DNA of 64,000 nt from Desulfamplus magnetovallimortis (GTDB lineage Bacteria; Desulfobacterota; Desulfobacteria; Desulfobacterales; Desulfobacteraceae): assembly GCF_900170035.1 (NCBI RefSeq), contig NZ_LT828543.1:188010-252009 (forward strand), written 5' to 3'. Below the pieces are notes generated by a model. That model worked only from the letters and a program-made list of their open reading frames with translations. It searched no databases and was not told the DNA's origin. The stretch's first letter is position 1. Every line of letters starts with the position of its first letter. This document shows positions 46,869 to 54,232 of this stretch, in pieces. A program made the position numbers and the translations under genes.

Positions 46869-46933
46869 GTTGCAGATAATCCTAAAATTAAATCTTGACG
46901 GTGCAATAGCCGGAATATTAAGGAATTTGTAAT

Positions 46934-48256
46934 ATGACAAAATGGTTAGCAATCGGAATTGATCAGGCTCTTCAGATTACCCTTGATACTATTATGCCGT
47001 TAGGAAATGAGACAGTACAGGTTATATCATCTGCAGGGCGTATTGCAGGCTGTGATCTTTGTGCAGAGGTGGACTCACCATCCATTGATGCTTCATTAAA
47101 AGATGGATATGCTGTTAAATCTGTTGATATTGAAAATGCCTCTCCTGATAATCCTGTGCGTCTTTCTTTTGCAGGTTCTGCTGCTGCCGGAGACGGAAGA
47201 GAACAGAGCCTTAAAAATGGAGAGGCCATCCGTATTTTGACAGGTGCTGAGATTCCAGCCGGAGCAGATGCGGTACTTGCAGAAGAGTTTGTTGACTGGC
47301 CGGTTATCAGTGAAAAAAAAATTGGCTGTCCGGTTGTCAGGGAAGATAATTGCAACTCTTCAACAACAGCGTTGGAAGGGTCAACAGAAGAGATCCCTTC
47401 TTTTATTTATGCCTTAAATTGTGCTGAACCCGGCAGAAATATTATGCCAAAGGCCACAGATGTTGCAAAGGGTCAGGTTCTCGTTTCCCGTAATCAACAA
47501 ATATCATCAGGGTATGCCGGTCTTCTTGCTGCGGCAGGGGTTAACAATATTTCCGTATTCAGGCAACCCCGGGTATCCCTGATTGCAACAGGTGACGAGA
47601 TTGTGGCCCCTGGTCAACCTCTTCCCAGGGGTAAGCTCTATGCAAGCAACATGGTGACGCTGGCATCTCTTTGTAAATATTACGGTATGCAGACATCACT
47701 TATGACTGCAAAGGATTCTGCAAAGGCTATTTGTTCAGCAATTGAAAAATCCCTTGGGTGCTCTGATGCTCTTATTACAAGCGGTGGCGCCTGGACAGGT
47801 GACAGGGATCTTGTTGCAACTGTGCTATCTGACATGGGCTGGCAGCAGCACTTTCACAGAATAAGAATAGGCCCTGGAAAAGCTGTGGGTTTTGGAATAC
47901 TTGAAGGAAAACCGGTTTTCATACTTCCTGGCGGCCCTCCTTCAAATCTAATGGGATTTCTTCAGATAGCTTTGCCTGGTCTTTTGAAGCTTGCAGGATA
48001 CAGCCACCCCGGGCTTCAGAGGAGAAGTGTTAAACTTGCCTCTGATCTGCATGGTCGTGACAGCGGATGGACACAGTTTATTTTCGGGGTGCTGGAACGA
48101 CCAAAAAATGATGTGTTGATACAATCAATATTCAGACCCCTTCATCAAAAGGGACGCCTTCAGACAATGGCAGAAGCCAATGCTGTTGCCGCAATACCCG
48201 AGGGAAAAACCCTTATAAAAGAGGGGAGCGTAATACAGGTGCAGTTGTTGCCTTAA
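46934..48256 (+). CDS. moeA: Molybdopterin molybdotransferase
   Basis: 440 residues, with AAGGA upstream. It inserts molybdate into adenylated molybdopterin. MoeA hallmarks: SPSIDASLKDGYAVKS (DGYA), GEAIRILTGAEIPAGADAVL, PKATDVAKGQVL, LIATGDEIVAPGQPLPRGKLYASN, LITSGGAWTGDRD and a C-terminal GRLQTMAEANAVAAIP. Residues about 120-150, between the GAD motif and PGRNI, look like a small insertion. With the MoCF protein, mobA and fmdE it forms a molybdenum-cofactor cluster, although dispersed repeats interrupt the spacing. Confidence 0.95.
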   Translation: MTKWLAIGIDQALQITLDTIMPLGNETVQVISSAGRIAGCDLCAEVDSPSIDASLKDGYAVKSVDIENASPDNPVRLSFAGSAAAGDGREQSLKNGEAIRILTGAEIPAGADAVLAEEFVDWPVISEKKIGCPVVREDNCNSSTTALEGSTEEIPSFIYALNCAEPGRNIMPKATDVAKGQVLVSRNQQISSGYAGLLAAAGVNNISVFRQPRVSLIATGDEIVAPGQPLPRGKLYASNMVTLASLCKYYGMQTSLMTAKDSAKAICSAIEKSLGCSDALITSGGAWTGDRDLVATVLSDMGWQQHFHRIRIGPGKAVGFGILEGKPVFILPGGPPSNLMGFLQIALPGLLKLAGYSHPGLQRRSVKLASDLHGRDSGWTQFIFGVLERPKNDVLIQSIFRPLHQKGRLQTMAEANAVAAIPEGKTLIKEGSVIQVQLLP

Positions 48257-48265
48257 GGCTCTATT

Positions 48266-48447
48266 TTATATGAAAGTCTCAGTAAGTGGCTGTTTTTAAA
48301 ACGACTTTCATCTTTTCGATTGTGGTGGCTATCCGCCATGTTCGTTATAAGAAAGCCCCCGTATTTCAAGGTTTTTTCAGGGCTTTCATGCTTCGTTGTG
48401 GCAAGATGGTTTTGCCATGGCCGTTATATGAAAGTCTCGGTAGGTGG
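48266..48447 (+). repeat. Family B elements, two units plus a truncated third
   Basis: Units at about 48266-48349 (distal GGTGG-CTAT-CCGCC, with one G-U pair) and 48349-48427 (GGCAA...TTGCC), then TATATGAAAGTCTCGG begins a third that breaks off. In the remainder of the gap to 48737 a short frame (FVKRLCDFEQGTKPHLLW) is seen but not supported as a gene. Confidence 0.85.
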
Positions 48448-48737
48448 AGAGCCGCTTTGCCGTCATGGAATTGTTGACTTTGTAAAGAGATTGTGTGATT
48501 TTGAACAGGGAACAAAGCCTCATCTTCTTTGGAGAAAATACTATACCAACCCTGATGGCAAGCATAGGTGGATAACTCAAAGATTTGGAATAATTTGCTG
48601 ACATGAGAATAACCAAGGAATGGCTCTTGACTAACTTGCCTGTTTGAGTACTTTGGGACAGATTATAAATCTCTCCCCGTTTTTTAAAAAGTTTAAAAAT
48701 TTTCTGCTCATTCCTAAAGCACAGGTGGATAACTGTT

Positions 48738-49427
48738 TTGCATAATATAAAATCCGGTATAGCAAAAGATACAGTGTGTAAAAACGATAGACCTAATATT
48801 ACCGATGGAGATCTTTGTAGTGTAAAATGCAGTGCTGTCATAATTGCAGGTGGTCTCAATTCACGAATGGGTGGCAAAAACAAGGCGTTTTTAAAAATTG
48901 GAAATAAAACAATTATAGAGCGTCTTTTAGACACTCTTTATTCAATATTTGACGATATTGTACTTGTCACAAGAAAACCAGAGCTTTATGAGCACTATTC
49001 TGTTCGTATTGTGACTGATATCTTTGATGACCGCTCTTCCCTGACCGGCATTCATTCTGGTCTTTATCATGCTGAAAATCCATTTGCATTTGTAGCTCCC
49101 TGTGATGCTCCGTTTCTTCAGAAGGCTTTCATCAAAATGATAATAGAGAGCATATCACCTGAAAATGATGTAATAATTCCACATCATGACGGCTATTACG
49201 AACCTTTATGTGCAGCATACTCAAAACGTTGCCTTCCCAAAATTGAAGCCCAGCTCAATTCAAAAAATTACCGTATTTTTGATTTTTTTGACACTGTTAA
49301 CGTAAAAGAGATTGGAAGCGAAGCTATCAGATCAGTTGATCCCGATATGCTCTCCTTTTTTAATGTAAATACGCCGGATACTCTAGCACGTTCCATCAAG
49401 GTGCTTGAAGAGAAAGGTTATTGTTAA
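48738..49427 (+). CDS. mobA: Molybdenum cofactor guanylyltransferase
   Basis: 229 residues. It attaches GMP to molybdopterin to make the guanine dinucleotide form used by DMSO-reductase-family enzymes such as formate dehydrogenases. The nucleotidyltransferase signature AVIIAGGLNSRMGGKNKAFL is at about 33-52, with the metal-binding VAPCDAPFL further on. The first codon is TTG (48738), with AGGTGG (48723-48728) 9 nt upstream; residues 1-31 are poorly conserved in character, so a later start cannot be excluded. Its stop touches the ATG of the FMN reductase. Confidence 0.9.
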   Translation: MHNIKSGIAKDTVCKNDRPNITDGDLCSVKCSAVIIAGGLNSRMGGKNKAFLKIGNKTIIERLLDTLYSIFDDIVLVTRKPELYEHYSVRIVTDIFDDRSSLTGIHSGLYHAENPFAFVAPCDAPFLQKAFIKMIIESISPENDVIIPHHDGYYEPLCAAYSKRCLPKIEAQLNSKNYRIFDFFDTVNVKEIGSEAIRSVDPDMLSFFNVNTPDTLARSIKVLEEKGYC

Positions 49428-49979
49428 ATGAAAATTCTTGGTATCAGCGGAAGTTTAAGAACAAATTCGTACAATACAAAATTGCTTGAAATATCACAGG
49501 ATATTTTTGCTGATGATCATCAAATTGACATCTTCAGCCTATGTGAAATTCCTCTTTATAATGCCGATCTGGATACAGATGCAAAACCTGTAAGCGTGAC
49601 AGCTTTAATTGATGCCATTGCCTCATGTGATGTAGTGCTTTTTGCAACACCCGAGTATAACTACAGTATATCCGGTGTTCTTAAAAATGCCATAGACTGG
49701 GCATCAAGGCCTGCCTATGAATCTGTGCTTGCAGGAAAACCTGCCGGAATTCTGAGTGCATCAAGGGGGCCTGTAGGAGGAGCAAGGGCACAATCACAGC
49801 TCAGGCATGTTCTGGCTGCAACATTGACACCGGTTTTGCCGCAACGTGAGTATCTGCTTCCCTTTGCATCCGAAGCATTTGATGAGTCAGGAAACCTTCT
49901 TGGTGAAAATATGACCCGCAGGTTGGAAAGATATATTTGTCAATTGATTGAATGGGCAAAGGATTTTCAGGTGATTTAG
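49428..49979 (+). CDS. NADPH-dependent FMN reductase family flavoprotein
   Basis: 183 residues starting directly after the mobA stop (TAA then ATG). A flavodoxin-like fold with the FMN phosphate loop GISGSLRTNSYNTKLL at the N-terminus and the family motif ATPEYNYSISGVLKNAIDW (about 74-92). Such enzymes reduce FMN or small quinones and azo compounds with NAD(P)H. Co-transcription with mobA suggests redox support for the same metabolic module, but a precise substrate is not readable. Confidence 0.9.
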   Translation: MKILGISGSLRTNSYNTKLLEISQDIFADDHQIDIFSLCEIPLYNADLDTDAKPVSVTALIDAIASCDVVLFATPEYNYSISGVLKNAIDWASRPAYESVLAGKPAGILSASRGPVGGARAQSQLRHVLAATLTPVLPQREYLLPFASEAFDESGNLLGENMTRRLERYICQLIEWAKDFQVI

Positions 49980-50017
49980 TATGCAAAGTATTTGTAAAAA
50001 TTAAGGAAAATCTAATA

Positions 50018-50461
50018 ATGTCGGATATTTCAGATAATACAAAATCTTTGTTCTTATCAAAAATCAAGTCCTGTTTCAGCAGAGATCGTTTTGCAGAATA
50101 TATCGGGGTGGAAATACTTGACGCATCTCCAGGCAGTTGCCGGGCAAAGATGAAAATTGAAGATCATCATCTCAATTCCGTTGATCTGGTTCATGGGGCC
50201 GCAATTTTCGGGCTTGCTGATCTTGTCTTTGCAGTGGCATCCAATTCCCATGGAACTGTTGCCCTTGGAATCAACGTTTCTGTATCCTATATTAAATCTG
50301 CAAGGGGGGGCACTCTGTACGCCCATGCAGAAGAGGTATCAAGGAATTCAAAACTTGGAATTTATTCCATGCAAGTTACCAATGAGGAGAGTGAGACTTT
50401 GGCCTTGATGACCGGCACTGTATATCGAAAAAAAGATGAAATACCTGCGTTAAAAAAATAA
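50018..50461 (+). CDS. PaaI-family (hotdog fold) thioesterase
   Basis: 147 residues from ATG 50018, which follows AAGGAAAA at good spacing; an upstream ATG (49952) would overlap the FMN reductase gene. The hotdog motif is HHLNSVDLVHGAAIFGLADL (about 49-68), as in PaaI/YbgC acyl-CoA thioesterases, with GINVSVSYIKSARGG later. It probably hydrolyses aryl- or acyl-CoA esters. It is the last gene of the mobA-flavoprotein unit. Confidence 0.88.
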   Translation: MSDISDNTKSLFLSKIKSCFSRDRFAEYIGVEILDASPGSCRAKMKIEDHHLNSVDLVHGAAIFGLADLVFAVASNSHGTVALGINVSVSYIKSARGGTLYAHAEEVSRNSKLGIYSMQVTNEESETLALMTGTVYRKKDEIPALKK

Positions 50462-50545
50462 AATTTCAGGATACTCACTATTGCCTGTTACTTCTGGAGA
50501 TGGTGAGTGTGGGTCAGGGCTGACAAGATTTACTTAAATTGCCAT

Positions 50546-50584
50546 AAAAAAAGCTCGGGCCTGTTTTATTGCTCAGGCCCGGGC
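50546..50584 (-). terminator. Rho-independent terminator for the solute-binding gene
   Basis: GCTCGGGCCTG (50553-50563) pairs with CAGGCCCGGGC (50574-50584), one G-U pair. Read on the minus strand the stem is followed by a run of T (complement of 50546-50552). It may also stop plus-strand transcripts from the thioesterase side. Confidence 0.8.
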
Positions 50585-50635
50585 AGAAAGCACAGCATCA
50601 CTTTTGGCAAAATAGACTAATATTTTTGTTGTTTA

Positions 50636-51412
50636 TTATTTATTATTTCCTATTATTTTATCGTATGTGCCATCTGACTTAATACCTTCCAGCACTTCCT
50701 GCCACTTAATTGCAATATCTGTCATGTTTTTTGATGTACCAATATAAAAAACAAGATCCATATCCACAAAACCAATTTTAAACTCATCCTGATTTAAACC
50801 ACCTTTTTTGATTGCATCCATCATAATCAACTCTGCTGCATACCAGGCATCAATCCTGCCTTTAAGGAGTTTTTTTCCATTAATGCTTTCATCAATTACT
50901 GTGTCAATTTGCGAAAATTTCATATTTTGGAGTCTTTTCTGGGGAGGAGCATTGAGAATAACGCCTATCTTTAGATCTTTGAGGTCATCAAGGCTGTTAA
51001 AAGTTCTTTCATCTGATTTTCTGACTGCAAAAACAAGGCGATCTTTTAAAATTGGTCCAATCCATAGATATTTCTCTTCCCTTTCTTTTGTTCGGCCAAG
51101 AGGATATATGATACTGTTTTCCTGCTTCTGTGATAATACTACAGATCTTGACCATGGCAAAGTTTCAATATGGCACGCTGCTCCTGTTCTATTACAGATC
51201 TCTTTTACTATGGCGCTTCCCAGTCCATACTGTTCACCGTTTTCAGAATATGAATATGGGGGTAGTTCACCGGTAAGAATATTGATAGTATCTGCATTTA
51301 TATTTTGAATAGATGCAAAAATACAAAATATGGAAATTACGAAAAGTTTTGAGTTATATAATCTTTTTATTTCTTTTTTTATAATACTCATTTTATTCAT
51401 CATGTAATGCAT
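50636..51412 (-). CDS. Periplasmic amino-acid-type solute-binding protein (SBP family 3)
   Basis: 258 residues from ATG 51412, placed by AGGAG (51423-51427) about 10 nt upstream; a longer frame reaches 51481 but runs into repeat DNA. A basic N-terminus with a hydrophobic stretch (KLFVISIFCIFASI) looks like a signal peptide ending near NADTIN. The mature protein has the SBP_bac_3 layout (GELPPYSYSENGEQYGLGSAIVKEIC, IDAWYAAELIMMDAI). There are no permease or ATPase genes nearby, so it may be an orphan binding protein feeding a receptor or a distant transporter. Confidence 0.85.
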   Translation of the reverse strand: MHYMMNKMSIIKKEIKRLYNSKLFVISIFCIFASIQNINADTINILTGELPPYSYSENGEQYGLGSAIVKEICNRTGAACHIETLPWSRSVVLSQKQENSIIYPLGRTKEREEKYLWIGPILKDRLVFAVRKSDERTFNSLDDLKDLKIGVILNAPPQKRLQNMKFSQIDTVIDESINGKKLLKGRIDAWYAAELIMMDAIKKGGLNQDEFKIGFVDMDLVFYIGTSKNMTDIAIKWQEVLEGIKSDGTYDKIIGNNK

Positions 51413-51456
51413 TTTGATTTTTCTCCTGTCGATTTTAATTTTAAAGTGTGCTGTAC

Positions 51457-51619
51457 ATTTATATAAAAGTCCCCATAACATACTGATATATCATGGCTTT
51501 CATGCATCGTTGTGATGCCTTCGCAATCATGAGGATTTATTAGAAAGTCTCCATAACATGCTGACATATAAAGACTTTTGTCTCTTCGATTGTGGCTGTG
51601 AGCAGCCATGTACGTTTTA
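51457..51619 (+). repeat. Family B elements, two units
   Basis: Units at about 51457-51540 (imperfect distal GATGC...GCAATC) and 51541-51619 (GGCTG-TGAG-CAGCC, CATGTACGTTTTA). The rest of the gap to 51854 shows nothing recognised. Confidence 0.75.
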
Positions 51620-51854
51620 AGGAATGTGTCTAAAATAACGTTTCCTTTTAAAAAATCGTTCAACCTCATCCTGTATTGACAGGGATATTCAGAAATAGGG
51701 AAGTTTTTTAAAACCGATTCCTAAGCGTGATGTTCATCAAAAAAATTCAGTAGCCTGACAAGTGATTGCATCAGAAGTATTTTGTAATTTTGCAGGAGGA
51801 TTTGGAGTGGAGAGATGAGATGCAAAATATAGAAGTAAAGGTATTAATACATCA

Positions 51855-51900
51855 AAAAAAGTGTGTGGACAATAGCCTATGATTGACCACACACTTTTTT
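51855..51900 (-). terminator. Terminator of the cyclase operon (bidirectional shape)
   Basis: AAAAAAGTGTGTGG (51855-51868) pairs exactly with CCACACACTTTTTT (51887-51900). The A/T ends give a T-tract on either strand. It lies 31 bp beyond the second cyclase stop. Confidence 0.85.
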
Positions 51901-51931
51901 GATTCCCCGATTGTTGAGTCTGTGGCTTGAC

Positions 51932-52714
51932 TTATTGCCCTGAGCCAAACCTGAAAGTCTGATCCGGATCAATAACAGCAAGTACTCTTACCACACATCC
52001 GTCTCCACCTGGCCAACGCCATGGAAATGCCATAAAAAAACATCTTTTCCCGGTAACTTCATCAAGGTCGCCTCCTATATTCTCAATACCTGGAATACCA
52101 CCTTTGACCATAAGTGTTTTATGCCCTGCCTCCCAATCGGGAAAATCATCTTTTGGATCCCGTCCGGTCACTTTTTTGTACTCTTCAATAAGATGAGGTT
52201 GCGATGGGCCAAGACCGTGATCCACAAGTTTGGTGGCAATGGGATGATCATTGGCTTGACAGCCATATCCAACAAGTTTTACCTTTTTATCAACAAGCCA
52301 ACGGGCACCATCTGCATAAATTCCGCAGCCATAGGCAAAGTATTCGTCACTGTCACCCCATTTGTGGTGAAAACCTGTATTGATCATAACAATGTCATTT
52401 TCCTGGATTTTTGGACGGGCATTCTCAAGGTCTTCTGCTGTAATAACTCCCCATTTTCCTTTGGGTATGGAGACAGCCACACCGGTTCCGCAAAGTCTCC
52501 AGAGGGGATAATGACTGATGTCAGGAGTGTTCTCAGTGACATGTAGAGGAGCATCCATATGGGTTCCTCTGTGCATGATGCCATCCCACTGTACCTGATA
52601 GACCCCATCTTTTGCATGAAATTTATTGACATTTACATTAACACTCGGTGTTGATGGCCATTCCGGCATGTGATGGTGAAAAGGTTGACTTAAATTGTAT
52701 ATTTTCAGGCTCAT
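51932..52714 (-). CDS. Cyclase-family (PF04199, kynurenine formamidase-like) hydrolase 2
   Basis: 260 residues from ATG 52714 (MSLKIYNLS), with AAAGGA about 8 nt upstream; a frame extending to 52759 exists. The metal-binding signature HRGTHMDAPLHV (HxGTHxDxP) is intact. Family members hydrolyse N-formylkynurenine, isatin or related lactams with Mn or Zn. No other tryptophan catabolism genes are visible, so the substrate is unknown. It lies about 120 bp downstream of the paralog at 52837-53643 on the same strand and ends at a strong terminator, so the two form an operon. Confidence 0.9.
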   Translation of the reverse strand: MSLKIYNLSQPFHHHMPEWPSTPSVNVNVNKFHAKDGVYQVQWDGIMHRGTHMDAPLHVTENTPDISHYPLWRLCGTGVAVSIPKGKWGVITAEDLENARPKIQENDIVMINTGFHHKWGDSDEYFAYGCGIYADGARWLVDKKVKLVGYGCQANDHPIATKLVDHGLGPSQPHLIEEYKKVTGRDPKDDFPDWEAGHKTLMVKGGIPGIENIGGDLDEVTGKRCFFMAFPWRWPGGDGCVVRVLAVIDPDQTFRFGSGQ

Positions 52715-52836
52715 GGTTTTTTCCTTTTGCTTTTTCTGTTGCCATAAGCACATAGACAAATATTTCTTCCGGTTAAGCCTTAGTAGATAATAGGAAAAAA
52801 TTTATGTCCACCTACTTACGTAGCATCTATTATTCC

Positions 52837-53643
52837 TTAATTGCCGGCATCAATTCTGCATTTTCCTGAAGGATCCATCATTGCGACAAGGCGAACTGGA
52901 CAGGCATCACCATGTTTGAATTTCCAGGGTGTGGCTGCAAAAGTTGCCCGTTTTCCGGCCAATAGATCCACATCTCCTCCCACCTGCTCCACTGTGGGGA
53001 TACCTGCTGAAAGAAGTGTTTTATGGGCAATATTCCATTCAGGATGTTCCTTTGTCGGATCAAGGCCAGTTGCTTTTGTATAATCATTAGCAAGCCTTTT
53101 CATTAAAGGGCCGCCACGATGGGGGCCAAGGGAAGTTGCCAGGGGGTGATCAACCTGGGGCATATCCACTCCAACAAAACGGCAATCCTTTTTTACCAGC
53201 CATTGGGCAGCGCACTTTGAAAGACCTGGAGATTCCCCGAAATACTCAATGGCATCAGAGTATTTGTGGTGCCAGCCGCTGACAATAATAACCACATCGC
53301 CCTGCTGAACATCGGGAGATGCTGACTCAAGATCCTTTGCCGTGATAACTTCATAGCTTTTTTTGGGAATGTTCAGCACGACTCCATTGCCGAAAAACCG
53401 TTCAACAGGTATTTCGGAAAGATCGGAAGCCCGTTGAACCAGGTGAATCGGTGCATTCATATGAGTGCCAGTGTGCATAACAGTTTTAATACGATGAGCC
53501 ATTACCCCGTGCTGTGCAAATTTAACTGCACGGAACATGATTACGTCATCCTGGCCCGGCAGGGATGGTGCTCCATGTCCCCATTCATGACTTAACTCCA
53601 ACAATTGCAACTCAGTGTAAGGATCAGTTGTGACAGCAGCCAT
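52837..53643 (-). CDS. Cyclase-family (PF04199) hydrolase 1, with Asn in the metal motif
   Basis: 268 residues from ATG 53643 (MAAVTTDP), with AGGAG upstream; a longer frame to 53718 enters a family B repeat and is rejected. The fold is as in its neighbour (LSHEWGHGAPS, PQVDHPLATSLGPHRGGP, the GDACPVRLVA tail). The signature reads HTGTHMNAPIHL: the metal-ligand Asp of HxGTHxDxP is Asn here, while the neighbour keeps Asp. Either a variant metal site or loss of catalysis, possibly with a heteromer formed by the two. The promoter and palindromes lie upstream at 53783-53851. Confidence 0.88.
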   Translation of the reverse strand: MAAVTTDPYTELQLLELSHEWGHGAPSLPGQDDVIMFRAVKFAQHGVMAHRIKTVMHTGTHMNAPIHLVQRASDLSEIPVERFFGNGVVLNIPKKSYEVITAKDLESASPDVQQGDVVIIVSGWHHKYSDAIEYFGESPGLSKCAAQWLVKKDCRFVGVDMPQVDHPLATSLGPHRGGPLMKRLANDYTKATGLDPTKEHPEWNIAHKTLLSAGIPTVEQVGGDVDLLAGKRATFAATPWKFKHGDACPVRLVAMMDPSGKCRIDAGN

Positions 53644-53671
53644 AATTTCCTCTCCTGGATATAGTGGTGAA

Positions 53672-53757
53672 TTTACATAAAAGTCCCTATAAGCGCTTGT
53701 TTTTATTGAGGCTTTCATTTTTTAGATTGTGGCGGCTATCCGCCATGTACGTTATAT
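53672..53757 (+). repeat. Family B element, single unit
   Basis: ACATAAAAGTCCC, AGGCTTTCAT, TAGATTGT, distal GGCGG-CTAT-CCGCC, CATGTACGTTATA. It lies within the 5' leader of the cyclase operon, so it would be transcribed as antisense of itself. Confidence 0.85.
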
Positions 53758-53782
53758 TCTTCTAAATTTTTATCACAAAAAC

Positions 53783-53851
53783 ATTATATGCTCTTCATGA
53801 TGAAGTCAAGAAAAAATTGCATGTAATATATTAACATAAAGTTGTATGCAA
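53783..53851 (-). promoter_or_regulatory. Cyclase operon promoter with upstream GntR-type palindromes
   Basis: On the minus strand: TTGACT (complement of 53804-53809), 15 bp, TATAAT (53783-53788). Upstream lie TTACATGCAA (53817-53826) and TTGCATACAA (53842-53851), variants of the palindrome at the fmdE and GntR sites; centres 25 bp apart. Their position upstream of the -35 would suit activation or looping repression. Assignment to the GntR paralogs is inference. Confidence 0.55.
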
Positions 53852-53927
53852 TTAAGGGTTAAGCACAAAATTATTTTTCCCTTTGCTTTGAGAATCTCGA
53901 CACCCTGGTCTTTTGTTGTTACTATGG

Positions 53928-53995
53928 TTTTACCGTGGAAATGGATACAATTTTCTATATTCGGGGGTGGCTGGATGGCAGCCATGCCCGTTTAC
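53928..53995 (+). repeat. Family C two-hairpin element
   Basis: GTTTTACCGTGGAAATGGAT, ATATTCGGGGGT, distal GGCTG-GATGG-CAGCC, CATGCCCGTTTAC. Confidence 0.85.
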
Positions 53996-54021
53996 AGGTA
54001 ATAAATTTTGGATAAAGACTC

Positions 54022-54108
54022 GGCATCCTTCATATAGCCCTCAAAGTACTCTTGATTCAGACAAATGCAGTAACTGCCGGGAAAGCAATAAGATGTGGAT
54101 TTTTAGAC
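54022..54108. repeat. Chimera of family D left end and family A right half
   Basis: GGCATCCTTCATATAGCCCT then CAAAGTACT (family D type) joins CTTGATTCAGACAAATGCAG and GCAATAAGATGTGGATTTT (family A right half, degenerate). Confidence 0.6.
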
Positions 54109-54125
54109 TCTATTGAGTATTAAAG

Positions 54126-54190
54126 TTTACCATGAAAATGACTATCATTTTTATACTTGGGGGTGATTGATACGCAATCATGTCCGTTTA
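54126..54190 (+). repeat. Family C two-hairpin element
   Basis: TTTACCATGAAAATG, CATTTTTATACTTGGGGG, TGATTG-ATACG-CAATC, ATGTCCGTTTA. It ends 43 bp before the sigma-54 regulator start at 54233. With the features above this accounts for the gene-free stretch 53644-54232. Confidence 0.88.
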
Positions 54191-54232
54191 GTAAAAAAAG
54201 TGAATCATTTTGATAGAAATGAGGTGAATCAA

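Noticed and set aside
48320..48601. 93-residue plus-strand frame after moeA
   Set aside because: The first half is family B repeat DNA. The second half (FVKRLCDFEQGTKPHLLW) looks slightly protein-like but has no start signal or family; at most a relic.
48386..48934. 182-residue minus-strand frame
   Set aside because: Overlaps mobA, whose AGG-RMGGK motif is clear, and starts in repeat DNA.
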